DNA from: Cryomorphaceae bacterium
GTDB taxonomy: Bacteria > Bacteroidota > Bacteroidia > Flavobacteriales > UBA7430
Direction: 5' to 3'
Assembly (NCBI GenBank): GCA_019649675.1
Contig: BOWN01000002.1
Coordinates: forward strand, 303,704-367,703
Length of the DNA: 64,000 nt
The position numbers were made by a program, and so were the translations under genes. The notes under the pieces were generated by a model. It did not search any database. It was given only the letters and a program-made list of their open reading frames with translations, and was not told the DNA's origin. Of this stretch, positions 12,135 to 27,542 are shown one piece after another (the first letter of the stretch is position 1; each line of letters opens with the position of its first letter).

Positions 12135-13778
12135 CTAATATTCTTCATCATTTGATAAATACTCAAGCGTATCAGCAGCAGACATCTTAAGCTGATAGCC
12201 TTCTCCAGGAACCATGGCTGGAATATTACAAAAATTCCAGTCGGGAAAATACACATTACCCAAACCATCTTTCACAATAGTTACATTTTCCTCAACCTCT
12301 TGAAAAACAAGCACCACATCAGCAGGTTCCTCACGTAAATATGCAATCATATTCCAACCAAGATCTAATTCAATAGGTGTTAATTCTGGCATTAATTGAG
12401 TTCCTATAATTTCTACTACAGAATTCGAACTTACTTTAGCTTGGAAGCCTTGTCCAATCTCTAAATCTATATCAATACCCCAGGTTGGAAGAAATGCTGC
12501 ACCAACATTATTCTTAACAATGATAGTTTGATCAATTATATCCTGAAATACAACTGACATAGAATCATTAACGGGGTCAATATAGGTAGAGAACAAACTC
12601 CAGCCTTCATTAAGAACTACCATCTGTGTATCTAAATCAGGATAAATACAAGAGCCGTCATCAATCAAATTAATAGACTGAAAATTTAACGCATTAACAT
12701 CAGTACAACCGTATGCTTCACATTTACCTACATAAAGTGTGTCATAACTTCCATTATAATAAAAATCTTCAGGTGCATTTCTGTAGTGTTCGTCAATAAA
12801 TTCATTTATTGACATTGCATCAAAACAATCATTGAGATAAGTCCATTCCCATGCAACTATAGAAATATTAGATGGTAAATCAACATAAGGTGTAAGCACC
12901 CATCTAAATTCACCACCATCATCATCAGGTCTTGAACAAGCTAAGGTCCTTAACGAATCTATAATCTCTTTTTCAACACACGGATGATACAATATCGCAA
13001 TACCACCATGCTCCAAATTATGAATATAACGTTGTGGCGGCATGTATTCGTATTCCCCCCATCTACCCCACATAGATCTGTGAGGGCCACTAGAAGGTGG
13101 ACTTTCATCATAACAAAGACCAATAGGGTTATTATAATGTCCAGCTCCATCACTAGGCTCATTAATAATTTCAGGCTCGCAATTTATTGGGTAGGCATTC
13201 CCATCACAACTAAAATCAACAATATCATCAATACTTTCTGGGCAAAAATACTCACAAGAACCATTATCTACAGTTGCATTTTCGCTATAATTCAATGCTT
13301 CAATGTCAGTACATCCTTCGATATAGCCTAAGCAATCTAACATTACTGCTTCTAAATCATCACACTCACCATTATTAGACAAAGAGACATTCATGATACT
13401 TCCTAACTGAGATGCATCTATAAACTGGAGAAAATTACAACATGAACTAAGGGATGTATTTCCTTGAACAAAAACTTGTTGCGCACTGTTTAGTAAAGAA
13501 AGTGGACTCAAATCGGTTACAGAAGTATTTAACAAAGCAAAACTTCCTGTTACAACAGATAAAGAAGATAGTGGGGATAAATCTGAGATATCGGAACCAC
13601 TCAAAACCAAATTACCTTCAATTATTTCACAGTCTGAAAGAGAGTCGAGTTGATTTTGTGAATTAATAGTACCCAGATCTAAACATTGGGAATAGGTGGA
13701 GTAGGTTATGAAAATCACTAAAAAAAATATGATATATTTTTTTAACATATGTCTATTTTTATAGTGCAAATTTAACAA
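12135..13778 (-). CDS. Secreted DUF3105-domain protein with N-terminal LRR-like segment and two GCTD...DDGSC-type repeats
   Basis: GPHRSMWGRWGEYEYMPPQRYIHNLEHGGIAILYHPC resembles DUF3105; GCTDIEALNYSENATVDNGSC and GCTDVNALNFQSINLIDDGSC modules. Confidence 0.7.
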   Translation of the reverse strand: MLNLHYKNRHMLKKYIIFFLVIFITYSTYSQCLDLGTINSQNQLDSLSDCEIIEGNLVLSGSDISDLSPLSSLSVVTGSFALLNTSVTDLSPLSLLNSAQQVFVQGNTSLSSCCNFLQFIDASQLGSIMNVSLSNNGECDDLEAVMLDCLGYIEGCTDIEALNYSENATVDNGSCEYFCPESIDDIVDFSCDGNAYPINCEPEIINEPSDGAGHYNNPIGLCYDESPPSSGPHRSMWGRWGEYEYMPPQRYIHNLEHGGIAILYHPCVEKEIIDSLRTLACSRPDDDGGEFRWVLTPYVDLPSNISIVAWEWTYLNDCFDAMSINEFIDEHYRNAPEDFYYNGSYDTLYVGKCEAYGCTDVNALNFQSINLIDDGSCIYPDLDTQMVVLNEGWSLFSTYIDPVNDSMSVVFQDIIDQTIIVKNNVGAAFLPTWGIDIDLEIGQGFQAKVSSNSVVEIIGTQLMPELTPIELDLGWNMIAYLREEPADVVLVFQEVEENVTIVKDGLGNVYFPDWNFCNIPAMVPGEGYQLKMSAADTLEYLSNDEEY

Positions 13779-13860
13779 GTTTCACCCTCAATTCAAAAAT
13801 TGAGTTTTACACTTAAGTAAAATTCAAATAAAACCCGAAAATAACGCGGCCTTCAATTAT

Positions 13861-14175
13861 TTAAGCTTCAGCTTTTGGTCCTCCAAAATTGAGAGGCACT
13901 TGCTGCTGTTTACCTGTATCTTTGATCTCACCAAACTGAGACTCATATTTCTTCACATTGTCAACTAAAGCCCTAAGCAATCGCTTAGTATGCTGAGGAG
14001 TTAAAATTACTCTCGATTTAACTTTTGCCTTTGGCATGCCAGGCAACATAGATATGAAGTCAACAACAAATTCTGTTGGTGAATGATTTACAATAGCTAA
14101 GTTTGAATAAAAACCTTGAGCTAATTCCTCAGGTAATTCTATACTTACTTGTTTTTTATCATTTTTGTGAGCCAT
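13861..14175 (-). CDS. DUF3467 domain protein
   Basis: IELPEELAQGFYSNLAIVNHSPTEFVVDFISMLPGMPKAKVKSRVILTPQHTKRLLRAL; located directly after rpoC. Confidence 0.85.
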   Translation of the reverse strand: MAHKNDKKQVSIELPEELAQGFYSNLAIVNHSPTEFVVDFISMLPGMPKAKVKSRVILTPQHTKRLLRALVDNVKKYESQFGEIKDTGKQQQVPLNFGGPKAEA

Positions 14176-14178
14176 AAT

Positions 14179-18497
<4,319 letters not shown>

Positions 18498-18524
18498 ATA
18501 CTGAAGAAATTAATATTTATTGGA

Positions 18525-18544
18525 GAAGTGTCCAAAGACACTTC
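18525..18544 (-). promoter_or_regulatory. Perfect 8-bp stem-loop in rpoB-rpoC intergenic region
   Basis: gaagtgtc-caaa-gacacttc lies between the rpoB stop (18557) and rpoC start (18497). Confidence 0.55.
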
Positions 18545-18556
18545 ATTTTGAATAAC

Positions 18557-21500
18557 TTATTGTAAACTAATTTTCAATCCTAAACCTTTCAATTCATGTA
18601 ATAATACATTGAAAGATTCTGGAAGTCCTGGTTCAGGCATCACTTTACCTTTTACAATGGACTCGTATGTCTTGCTCTACCGACAACGTCATCAGACTTA
18701 ACGGTTAGAATTTCTCGTAAAATATTTGATGCACCATATGCTTCAAGAGCCCAAACCTCCATTTCACCAAAACGCTGACCACCAAATTGTGCTTTACCTC
18801 CAAGAGGCTGCTGTGTGATAAGTGAATAAGGACCTATAGAACGTGCGTGCATCTTGTCATCAACCATGTGACCTAATTTTAGCATGTATATCACTCCTAC
18901 AGTTGCAGGCTGATCAAAACGTTCGCCAGTACCACCATCATATAAATAAGTATGTCCATATTCTGGAATACCAGCTTTATTTGTAAGCTCAGTAATCTCA
19001 CCAATAGATGCCCCATCAAAAATTGGAGTAGCATATTTTGTTCCTAATTTCTGTCCTGCCCATCCAAGAACAGTTTCGTAAATCTGTCCAATATTCATAC
19101 GAGAAGGAACCCCTAATGGATTAAGAACAATATCAACAGGTGTTCCATCCTCAGAGAAAGGCATATCTTCATCTCTAACGATACGAGCAACAATTCCTTT
19201 GTTACCATGACGACCAGCCATTTTATCTCCTACTTTCAACTTACGTTTTTTAGCAATATAAACTTTTGCCAATTTTAATATTCCTGCAGGAAGTTCATCG
19301 CCAACAGATAAGGTGAATTTCTTGCGTCTAAGGACACCCTTTAGATCATTTAATTTAATATTAAAATTGTGTATTAAATCATTAACAAGAATGTTTTTCT
19401 GTTTTTCAGTAGTCCATCCATCTGTAGAAATAGATGAGTAATCTTCAATTGCATTTAATTGTTTCTGAGAGAACTTTTTTCCTTTTGGTATAACAATCTC
19501 TCCTAGTTCATTAACAACTCCTTGACAAGTTTTACCTGCAACAATTGTGATTAATTTTTCAACTAGAATGGACTTTAAAGCTGCCATATCTTTTGCAAAA
19601 TCAGCTTCCAATTCTGCAACTGTCTCTTTGTCAGCTATGCGTGACTTCTTATCTTTAATTGCTCTTGCAAATAACTTCTTACTTAGGACAACTCCTTGTA
19701 ATGACGGAGAAGCTTTTAATGAAGCATCTTTTACATCACCTGCTTTTTCTCCAAAAATAGCTCTCAGTAACTTTTCTTCGGGAGATGGATCAGACTCTCC
19801 TTTAGGTGTAATCTTACCAATTAAAATATCGCCAGGTTTAATGTGAGCGCCAACTCGAATAAGACCATTTTCATCTAAGTCTTTAGTAGCCTCTTCGGAA
19901 ACATTAGGAATATCAGGAGTTAACTCCTCAGAACCTAGTTTTGTTTCACGAACATCAAGAGAATACTCATCAATATGAATAGAAGTAAATATATCTTCAC
20001 GAACAACACGTTCAGATATTACAATAGCATCCTCAAAGTTATAACCATTCCATGGCATGAAGGCAACTTTCATATTTTTACCAAGAGCTAATTCACCATT
20101 TTGTGTTGCATAACCTTCGGTTAAAACTTGTCCTTTAATCACTTTATCTCCAACCTTAACTATAGGGCGAATATTAATACTTGTACCTTGATTAGTTTTT
20201 TGGAACTTAGTTAATTTATAGGTTACCGAGTCTTGTTCAAAACTAACCAAACGCTCAGTTTCTGATCTATCATATCTAATAATAATTTTATTTGCATCAA
20301 CATATTCAACTACACCATTTCCGTTTGCATTAACTAAAACTCTTGAATCTGATGCAACTCGAGCTTCTAATCCTGTCCTACAATTGGAGACTCAGGTATC
20401 ATTAAGGTACTGCTTGACGCATCATATTTGATCCCATCAAAGCACGGTTGGCATCATCATGTTCCAAAAATGGAATTAAAGATGCTGAAATAGAGGAAAT
20501 CTGATTTGGTGCAACATCCATATAATCAAGCTTACTCGGTTCGATTACTGGGAAATCGCCTGTATCACGAGCTTTGACTAAATTAGATCCAAAATTACCA
20601 TCTTCTTTTAATGGAGCATTAGCTTGAGCGATTACTTTTTCTTCTTCTTCTTCTGCACTCAAATAAGTAGGTGGTGTCTTGAAATCAACAACACCGTCTA
20701 TTACATTTCTGTAAGGAGTTTCAATGAATCCCATTTTGTTAACCTTAGCGAACACACAAAGTGAAGAAATTAAACCAATATTAGGACCTTCAGGAGTCTC
20801 AATTGGACACAAACGGCCATAATGCGTGTAGTGTACATCACGAACCTCAAAACCAGCACGTTCTCTTGACAAACCACCTGGACCCAGAGCCGAAAGACGA
20901 CGCTTATGAGTAATTTCAGCTAATGGATTGGTTTGATCCATAAACTGAGAAAGTTGATTAGTTCCAAAGAATGAATTAATTACGGAAGATAAAGTTTTAG
21001 CATTTATCAAATCAATTGGAGTAAATACTTCGTTATCACGAACATTCATTCGCTCACGAATAGTTCTAGCCATACGCGCTAAGCCTACACCAAATTGATT
21101 ATTTAACTGCTCACCTACGGTACGGACTCTACGATTACTTAAGTGATCAATATCATCAACTTCAGCTTTAGAATTTACCAATTCAATCAAATATTTAATG
21201 ATCAAAATGATATCTACTTTAGTTAGTGTAGCTTCATCAAGTCCAAGATCAAGATTTAATTTCTTGTTAATACGGTAGCGACCTACTTCACCTAAACTAT
21301 ATCTAGTTTCAGAGAAGAATAATTTATCAATAATACCGCGAGCAGTTTCTTCATCAGGCGGTTCGGCATTTCGAAGTTGTCTATATATATGCTCAACAGC
21401 TTCTTTCTCAGAATTAGTTGGATCTTTTTGTAAAGTGTTGTGAATAATTGCATACTCAGAAGCCTCTGCGTTTTCTTTGTGAAGTAAAATTGTTTTCACT

Positions 21501-22363
21501 CCCGCATTCATAATGATATCTACATGATTTTTCGAGAACAACATCGCGATCAAGAAGAACTTCATTACGTTCAATAGATACAACCTCTCCTGTATCTTCA
21601 TCTACAAAATCTTCGAACCATGTTTTAAGAACACGAGCTACAAGCTTTCGACCTAAAACTCTTTTCAATCCTGCTTTACTAACTCTAACTTCATCAGCAA
21701 GACCAAAGATCTCTAAAATATCTTTATCACTCTCATAACCAATTGCACGTAATAAAGTCGTTACAGGTAATTTCTTTTTACGATCGATGTAAGCATACAT
21801 CACAGAATTGATATCAGTTGCGAATTCTATCCAAGAACCTTTGAAGGGAATTACTCTTGCGGAATATAACTTTGTTCCGTTCGCGTGGTAACTTTGTCCA
21901 AAGAACACTCCTGGAGACCTGTGTAATTGTGAAACACATACACGCTCAGCACCATTAATGACAAAAGTACCTCTTTGAGTCATGTAAGGTATCGTTCCAA
22001 GATATACATCTTGAACAATAGTTTCGAAATCTTCATGTTCCGGGTCTGTACAGTAAAGCTTTAAACGAGCTTTTAAAGGAACACTGAAGGTCAAACCTCT
22101 TTCGATACATTCATCAATTTCATATCGAGGCGGATCAACAAAGTAATCCACGAACTCGAGTACGAAATTATTTCTCGTATCGGAGATCGGAAAGTTTTCA
22201 CTAAATACTTTAAACAGACCTTCGTTTTCGCGGTCTTCAGATTTTGTTTCCAATTGGAAAAATCCTCAAATGATTTCAACTGAATATCCAGGAAATCTGG
22301 GTATTGCAATTGTGACTTGATGGAAGCAAAACTGATTCTTTCTTTTGATTTAGTCTGAGCCAA
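18557..22363 (-). CDS. rpoB: DNA-directed RNA polymerase subunit beta (multiple frameshifts)
   Basis: [71 protein letters not shown]-terminus ...GLGLKISLQ*. Confidence 0.95.
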
Positions 22364-22412
22364 TGGACAAAAGTTTAAATAAAAAATAAGTGGACTATTC
22401 TAAAGCACAAAG

Positions 22413-22448
22413 GGTTTAGGTCTTTAAACTAAGTTTAAAGCCTAAACC
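22413..22448 (-). promoter_or_regulatory. Stem-loop in rplL-rpoB intergenic region (candidate attenuator/processing site)
   Basis: ggtttagg-t-ctttaaac-taa-gtttaaag-cctaaacc: 16 bp stem with a single bulge. Confidence 0.6.
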
Positions 22449-22472
22449 TTGAGCATTTTTAAGTAGAGGGAA

Positions 22473-22849
22473 TTACTTTAATTCCACTTCAGCACCTGCA
22501 GCTTCTAATTGAGCTTTGAGCGCTTCAGCTTCATCTTTAGCAATACCTTCCTTTAATGGAGCCGGAGCACCATCAACAATTTCTTTCGCTTCTTTAAGGC
22601 CAGCACCTGTTAATTCTTTAACCAGCTTTACAACAGCTAATTTAGAACTTCCAGCGGCTTTAAGTATAACGTCGAATTCGGTTTTTCTTCTGAACCGCCA
22701 CCACCAGCAGCGGTAGGACCAGCAACTGCAACTGCAGCTGCAGCAGCAGGTTCAATTCCGTATTCATCTTTTAGTATCGTAGCTAATTCATTAACTTCTT
22801 TTACAGTCAAGTTAACTAATTGATCAGCGAATTCTTTCAAATCGGCCAT
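22473..22849 (-). CDS. rplL: 50S ribosomal protein L7/L12 (one frameshift)
   Basis: [45 protein letters not shown]-terminal AEVELK* in another frame. Confidence 0.93.
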
Positions 22850-22910
22850 AATGTGTGTTTTTTATTAGGTTTCTAAATTAATTTTTATTTGAAAACAGAG
22901 TGCGTACAAA

Positions 22911-23438
22911 TTATCGGGTACGTTCTTCTAAAGTCTTAATTAAACCAGCAAGAGTTGTACTTCCTGACTTTAGACCAGAAAGCACGTTTTTAGCTGGAGA
23001 CTGAAGTAACGTAATAATCTCTCCAATCAACTCTTCTTTTGACTTTAAAGTCTCGAGAATTTCTAATTGATCTGCAGAGTAAATAGACTCCTCAACAAAA
23101 GCACCTTTAAATAAAGGCTTGTCTATATTTTTATTCTTCTTAAGGAATTCTTTAATTGCTTTTGCTGGAGCATTAGCCGTATCAGAAAGCATCATTGAGG
23201 TATTCCCTTTAAGAACATCATACAATTCGTTGTAGTCTCTTTCACAAGACTCCATAGCTCTTTTCAATAAAGTGTTTTTTACAACTTGAAGTTGAACACC
23301 TTTATTAAAGCAGAGTCTACGTAACTTGCTTGTTTGGTCAGCATCCATACCAGAAATATCAGCCAAGTAAACATTTTTGCTCTCAGCCAATAAACTAGTA
23401 AGTTTTTCGATAGCTTCTTTTTTCTCTTCTTTTGTCAT
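22911..23438 (-). CDS. rplJ: 50S ribosomal protein L10
   Basis: Full ORF in the rplKAJL order. Confidence 0.93.
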   Translation of the reverse strand: MTKEEKKEAIEKLTSLLAESKNVYLADISGMDADQTSKLRRLCFNKGVQLQVVKNTLLKRAMESCERDYNELYDVLKGNTSMMLSDTANAPAKAIKEFLKKNKNIDKPLFKGAFVEESIYSADQLEILETLKSKEELIGEIITLLQSPAKNVLSGLKSGSTTLAGLIKTLEERTR

Positions 23439-23470
23439 GACCCTAAGGTATTTTATAATTTACTAAAGCC

Positions 23471-24160
23471 CTAAAAAGACTTTGTATCAATTTTAACTCC
23501 AGCACCCATTGTACTCGACATTACAATACTTTTGATATATGAACCTTTAGCAGATGAAGGTTTTAATTTAACAATTGTTTGAATCAATTCATCAGCATTA
23601 TCAGCAATTTTAGATGCATCAAAAGATGCTTTTGCAACGCTAGCATGAACAATACCGTACTTATCCACTTTAAAATCGATTTTACCCGATTTCACTTCAT
23701 TGACCGCTTTTGCTACATCCATAGTAACAGTACCGGTTTTAGGGTTTGGCATTAATCCACGTGGACCAAGAACACGGCCTAGGGGGCCTAATTTACCCAT
23801 ACAACTTGGCATTGTAATAATGACATCTATATCAGTCCAACCGCCTTTGATTTTCTCAACATATTCATCTAAACCTACATGATCAGCACCAGCAGCTTTT
23901 GCTTCTTCTTCCTTATCAGGAGTACAAAGAACTAGAACACGTACTTCTTTACCTGTACCATGAGGTAATGTAACAACACCACGAACCATTTGGTTTGCTT
24001 TACGAGGATCTACTCCTAAACGGATTGCTAAATCTACACTAGCATCAAAATTAGTAGATGAAGTGTCTTTAACGATTGAACTCGCTTCAGTTAGGTTATA
24101 TGATTTTGCTGCATCAAATTTTGCAGCGACATCTTTTTGTTTTTTAGTCAATTTTGCCAT
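23471..24160 (-). CDS. rplA: 50S ribosomal protein L1
   Basis: [37 protein letters not shown]. Confidence 0.95.
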   Translation of the reverse strand: MAKLTKKQKDVAAKFDAAKSYNLTEASSIVKDTSSTNFDASVDLAIRLGVDPRKANQMVRGVVTLPHGTGKEVRVLVLCTPDKEEEAKAAGADHVGLDEYVEKIKGGWTDIDVIITMPSCMGKLGPLGRVLGPRGLMPNPKTGTVTMDVAKAVNEVKSGKIDFKVDKYGIVHASVAKASFDASKIADNADELIQTIVKLKPSSAKGSYIKSIVMSSTMGAGVKIDTKSF

Positions 24161-24172
24161 AACTCAATAATA

Positions 24173-24613
24173 TTATGCTGATGGAAACTTTCCAGTTACA
24201 GTAATACCCATACTTCTCGCTGTACCAGCAACCATTTGCATAGCAGACTCAACTTCGAAGCAGTTTAAATCGGGCATTTTATCTTCAGCAATTGCTCTTA
24301 CCTGATCCCAAGTAACCTTGGCAACTTTGATACGATTTGACTCAGATGAACCTTTCTTTATTTTAGCCGCTTCCATTAATTGAACAGCTGCCGGTGGCGT
24401 CTTAATCACAAAGTCAAATGACTTATCAGCGTAAACAGTAATTGCAACAGGAAGAACCTTACCAGCCTTATCCTGAGTACGAGCATTAAATTGCTTACAG
24501 AACTCCATGATGTTAACTCCTTTAGCACCTAAAGCAGGACCTACAGGTGGGGATGGATTTGCAGCACCACCTCTGACTTGCAACTTAATGAGTCCAATTA
24601 TCTCTTTTGCCAT
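24173..24613 (-). CDS. rplK: 50S ribosomal protein L11
   Basis: [38 protein letters not shown]. Confidence 0.95.
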   Translation of the reverse strand: MAKEIIGLIKLQVRGGAANPSPPVGPALGAKGVNIMEFCKQFNARTQDKAGKVLPVAITVYADKSFDFVIKTPPAAVQLMEAAKIKKGSSESNRIKVAKVTWDQVRAIAEDKMPDLNCFEVESAMQMVAGTARSMGITVTGKFPSA

Positions 24614-24702
24614 TTTTTTACTTTTTTAAACTTAGTTAAACAAGTGTTTATATTAAAGTTAGGAAGCATTGTAAATCACTTAAAATATAACACTTGAGTT
24701 AA

Positions 24703-25254
24703 TTATGATTCTTTTTCAACTTGCATAAAGTTTAACTCAAGTGGAGTCTTTCTTCCAAATATCTTAACCATCACTAACAACTTGCGCTTTTCTTCATTAA
24801 TTTCTTCTATAAGTCCACTAAAACCATTGAATGGACCATCAATTACTTTTACATTCTCACCAACAACATAAGGCACACTCATTAATTCTTCTGAATCGGC
24901 TAACTCATCTACTTTACCTAGCATTCTATTAACCTCAGAAGCTCTTAATGGAACAGGATCACCGCCTTTTGTTGCACCTAAAAATCCAATAACTCCAGTT
25001 ATTGATTTTATGACATGAACAACTTCACCAACAAGTGAAGCCTCAATCATCACATAACCAGGAAAATAATTTCTTTCCTTAGTTACCTTCTTACCATTTC
25101 TTACTTGGTAAACTTTTTCAGTAGGAACTAAAATCTGAGAAACAAAATCTTGCATCCCTAAATGTTGTATTTCCTTTTCTATATATAGCTTCACCTTAGC
25201 TTCTTGGCCAGATACAGCTCTAACAACATACCATTTTTTCTTCAATTCAGTCAT
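24703..25254 (-). CDS. nusG: Transcription termination/antitermination protein NusG
   Basis: WYVVRAVSGQEAKVKLYIE, FPGYVMIEA, GPFNGFSGLIEEI; start taken at MTELKKKW. Confidence 0.93.
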   Translation of the reverse strand: MTELKKKWYVVRAVSGQEAKVKLYIEKEIQHLGMQDFVSQILVPTEKVYQVRNGKKVTKERNYFPGYVMIEASLVGEVVHVIKSITGVIGFLGATKGGDPVPLRASEVNRMLGKVDELADSEELMSVPYVVGENVKVIDGPFNGFSGLIEEINEEKRKLLVMVKIFGRKTPLELNFMQVEKES

Positions 25255-25267
25255 CAACTCTTCTCTA

Positions 25268-25450
25268 TTAAAAAATAGTGTAAAACTCTCCGAGAATAGT
25301 ATCAAAACCTAAATCCATCAAACTGATAATTAAGGCAATAATTACTGAAGAAATGGCTACTAAAATTGTACTCGACTGAAGTTGAACCCATGTAGGCCAT
25401 GTAACTTTATCTCTAAGTTCTTGTATCGATTCTAAAATATATTTCTTCAT
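25268..25450 (-). CDS. secE: Preprotein translocase subunit SecE
   Basis: Small ORF MKKYILESIQELRDKVTWPTWVQLQSSTILVAISSVIIALIISLMDLGFD directly upstream of nusG. Confidence 0.9.
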   Translation of the reverse strand: MKKYILESIQELRDKVTWPTWVQLQSSTILVAISSVIIALIISLMDLGFDTILGEFYTIF

Positions 25451-25473
25451 CTGCATCTTTTAACTTATTGAAG

Positions 25474-25544
25474 CACGGGTAGAGAGATTCGAACTCCCAT
25501 CGACGGTTTTGGAGACCGGAATGCTACCATTGCACCATACCCGT
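25474..25544 (-). tRNA. tRNA-Trp (CCA)
   Basis: Reverse complement acgggtatggtgcaatggtagcattccggtctCCAaaaccgtcgatgggagttcgaatctctctacccgt; acceptor, anticodon and T arms evident. Confidence 0.93.
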
Positions 25545-25551
25545 TTGAAAA

Positions 25552-25585
25552 AGAGTAAAAACCCTAGAATAAGGGTTAATACTCT
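25552..25585. terminator. Inverted repeat with flanking T/A tracts between tuf and tRNA-Trp
   Basis: agagta-aa-aaccct-agaata-agggtt-aa-tactct with T-rich flanks on both strands. Confidence 0.6.
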
Positions 25586-25612
25586 TTTAAATTTAAGCAT
25601 GTACTTCCTTAA

Positions 25613-26797
25613 CTATAGGATTTCAGTTACCTGACCTGCACCAACAGTTCTACCACCTTCGCGAATTGCAAAACGCAAACCTTTGTTAAGTGCAACAGTG
25701 TTAATTAAATTAACAGTTATAGTTAAATTATCACCAGGCATAACCATTTCAGTTCCATCAGGTAAAACAATTTCACCTGTTACATCTGTTGTACGGATAT
25801 AAAACTGAGGGCGATATTTATTGTGGAAAGGAGTGTGACGACCACCTTCTTCTTTCTTCAAAACATAAACCTCAGCCTTGAATTTATCGTGAGGAGTTAC
25901 AGAACTTGGCTTACAAATTACCATACCTCTTTTAATCTCAGTTTTTTCAATACCACGAAGTAACAAACCAACATTATCTCCTGCTTCACCTCTATCTAAA
26001 ATTTTACGGAACATTTCAACCCCAGTAATTGTAGATTGAAGGTTTTCAGCACCCATTCCTAATATGTCAACAAGATCTCCTGTATTTGCAACTCCAGTCT
26101 CGATTCTACCTGTAGCAACAGTACCACGACCTGTAATAGAAAATACATCCTCAACAGGCATTAAGAAATCTTTCTCAACATCACGAACTGGCATTTCTAT
26201 CCATGAATCAACTTGATTCATTAGTTCTTTTACAGTAGCAACCCATGAATCTTCACCATTCAATGCACCAAGTGCAGAACCTTGAACGACTGGTGTATTA
26301 TCACCATCAAACTCATAGAAAGAAAGTAAATCACGAACCTCCATATCTACCAATTCTAATAATTCTTCGTCATCAACCATATCCACTTTGTTCATGAATA
26401 CAACCAAACGTGGAACACCAACTTGACGAGCTAATAAAATGTGCTCACGAGTCTGAGGCATAGGACCATCAGTCGCAGCTACTACTAAAATAGCACCATC
26501 CATTTGAGCTGCACCTGTAACCATATTCTTTACGTAATCAGCGTGACCTGGACAGTCAACGTGAGCGTAATGACGATTTTCAGTCTCGTACTCTACATGA
26601 GACGTGTTAATTGTAATACCACGCTCTTTTTCTTCAGGAGCGTTGTCAATTGCATCGAAGTCTTGTTTTGCAGCAAGACCATCGTTCGCCAACACAGTAG
26701 TAATGGCAGCAGTAAGAGTTGTCTTACCATGATCAACGTGACCAATAGTACCAATATTTAAGTGCGGCTTACCTCTTTGAAAAGTTTCTTTTGCCAT
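25613..26797 (-). CDS. tuf: Elongation factor Tu
   Basis: [44 protein letters not shown]. Confidence 0.97.
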   Translation of the reverse strand: MAKETFQRGKPHLNIGTIGHVDHGKTTLTAAITTVLANDGLAAKQDFDAIDNAPEEKERGITINTSHVEYETENRHYAHVDCPGHADYVKNMVTGAAQMDGAILVVAATDGPMPQTREHILLARQVGVPRLVVFMNKVDMVDDEELLELVDMEVRDLLSFYEFDGDNTPVVQGSALGALNGEDSWVATVKELMNQVDSWIEMPVRDVEKDFLMPVEDVFSITGRGTVATGRIETGVANTGDLVDILGMGAENLQSTITGVEMFRKILDRGEAGDNVGLLLRGIEKTEIKRGMVICKPSSVTPHDKFKAEVYVLKKEEGGRHTPFHNKYRPQFYIRTTDVTGEIVLPDGTEMVMPGDNLTITVNLINTVALNKGLRFAIREGGRTVGAGQVTEIL

Positions 26798-26860
26798 GAT
26801 AAGATAGCTTAAAAATTAAAACTAAGTTAATAATATTACTACTTCGTGTAGTAACATTGA

Positions 26861-26932
26861 GCGAGAGACGAGACTCGAACTCGCAACCCTCAGCTTGGAA
26901 GGCTGACGCTCTACCAATTGAGCTACTCTCGC
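26861..26932 (-). tRNA. tRNA-Gly (TCC)
   Basis: Reverse complement gcgagagtagctcaattggtagagcgtcagcctTCCaagctgagggttgcgagttcgagtctcgtctctcgc. Confidence 0.93.
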
Positions 26933-26944
26933 TTATAATAATAG

Positions 26945-27026
26945 TGGTGGGAGAAGGATTCGAACCTTCGAAGGCTTAGCCAACGGATTTACAGTCCGTC
27001 CTCGTTGACCGCTTGAGTATCCCACC
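26945..27026 (-). tRNA. tRNA-Tyr (GTA)
   Basis: Reverse complement ggtgggatactcaagcggtcaacgaggacggactGTAaatccgt... with long variable arm. Confidence 0.93.
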
Positions 27027-27058
27027 CCAAATACTATTTCAATACACAATGAACTGAG

Positions 27059-27132
27059 AGCCGATGGAGGGACTCGAACCCACGACCTGCTGATTACAAA
27101 TCAGCTGCTCTAGCCAGCTGAGCTACATCGGC
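27059..27132 (-). tRNA. tRNA-Thr (TGT)
   Basis: Reverse complement gccgatgtagctcagctggctagagcagctgattTGTaatcagcaggtcgtgggttcgagtccctccatcggc. Confidence 0.93.
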
Positions 27133-27231
27133 AATTCCTCTTTTTTTTTACTTCATAAAAAAGCAGCCTCCGTAAAAGAGACTGCAAATTTAAAAAATAA
27201 TACTATAGTACAAACAATGATTACACTTTTT

Positions 27232-27533
27232 CTAATCGATTGTTTTTAATTTATCCTTATACTTGATTAGAGCCTTCTTTAAAGCATCTCTGGCTTGATC
27301 AATTGCACTCTCAAAACTCGAGAATATTTTTTAACCATAAGTTCTTTACCAGGTACTCTAAGCTTAATTTCGACCAATTTATTTCCTTTATCTGACATTG
27401 GCTCAACTTTAAAATAAGCATCTGCACTTAAAATACGATCACAAAATACATCTAATTTATTCAATTTCATCTGAACAAAATTATACAATTTTATATCTGC
27501 TGTAAAATTCACTGAATGAAATCTAACCTTCAT
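27232..27533 (-). CDS. hpf: Ribosome hibernation promoting factor (frameshifted)
   Basis: MKVRFHSVNFTADIKLYNFVQMKLNKLDVFCDRILSADAYFKVE; C-terminal ALIKYKDKLKTID* in another frame. Confidence 0.85.
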
Positions 27534-27542
27534 ACCCCCTTA

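Noticed and set aside
26504-26761. Plus-strand ORF (85 aa) inside tuf
   Set aside because: Antisense to a highly conserved gene; composition looks like shadow ORF of EF-Tu codons with no recognisable domain.
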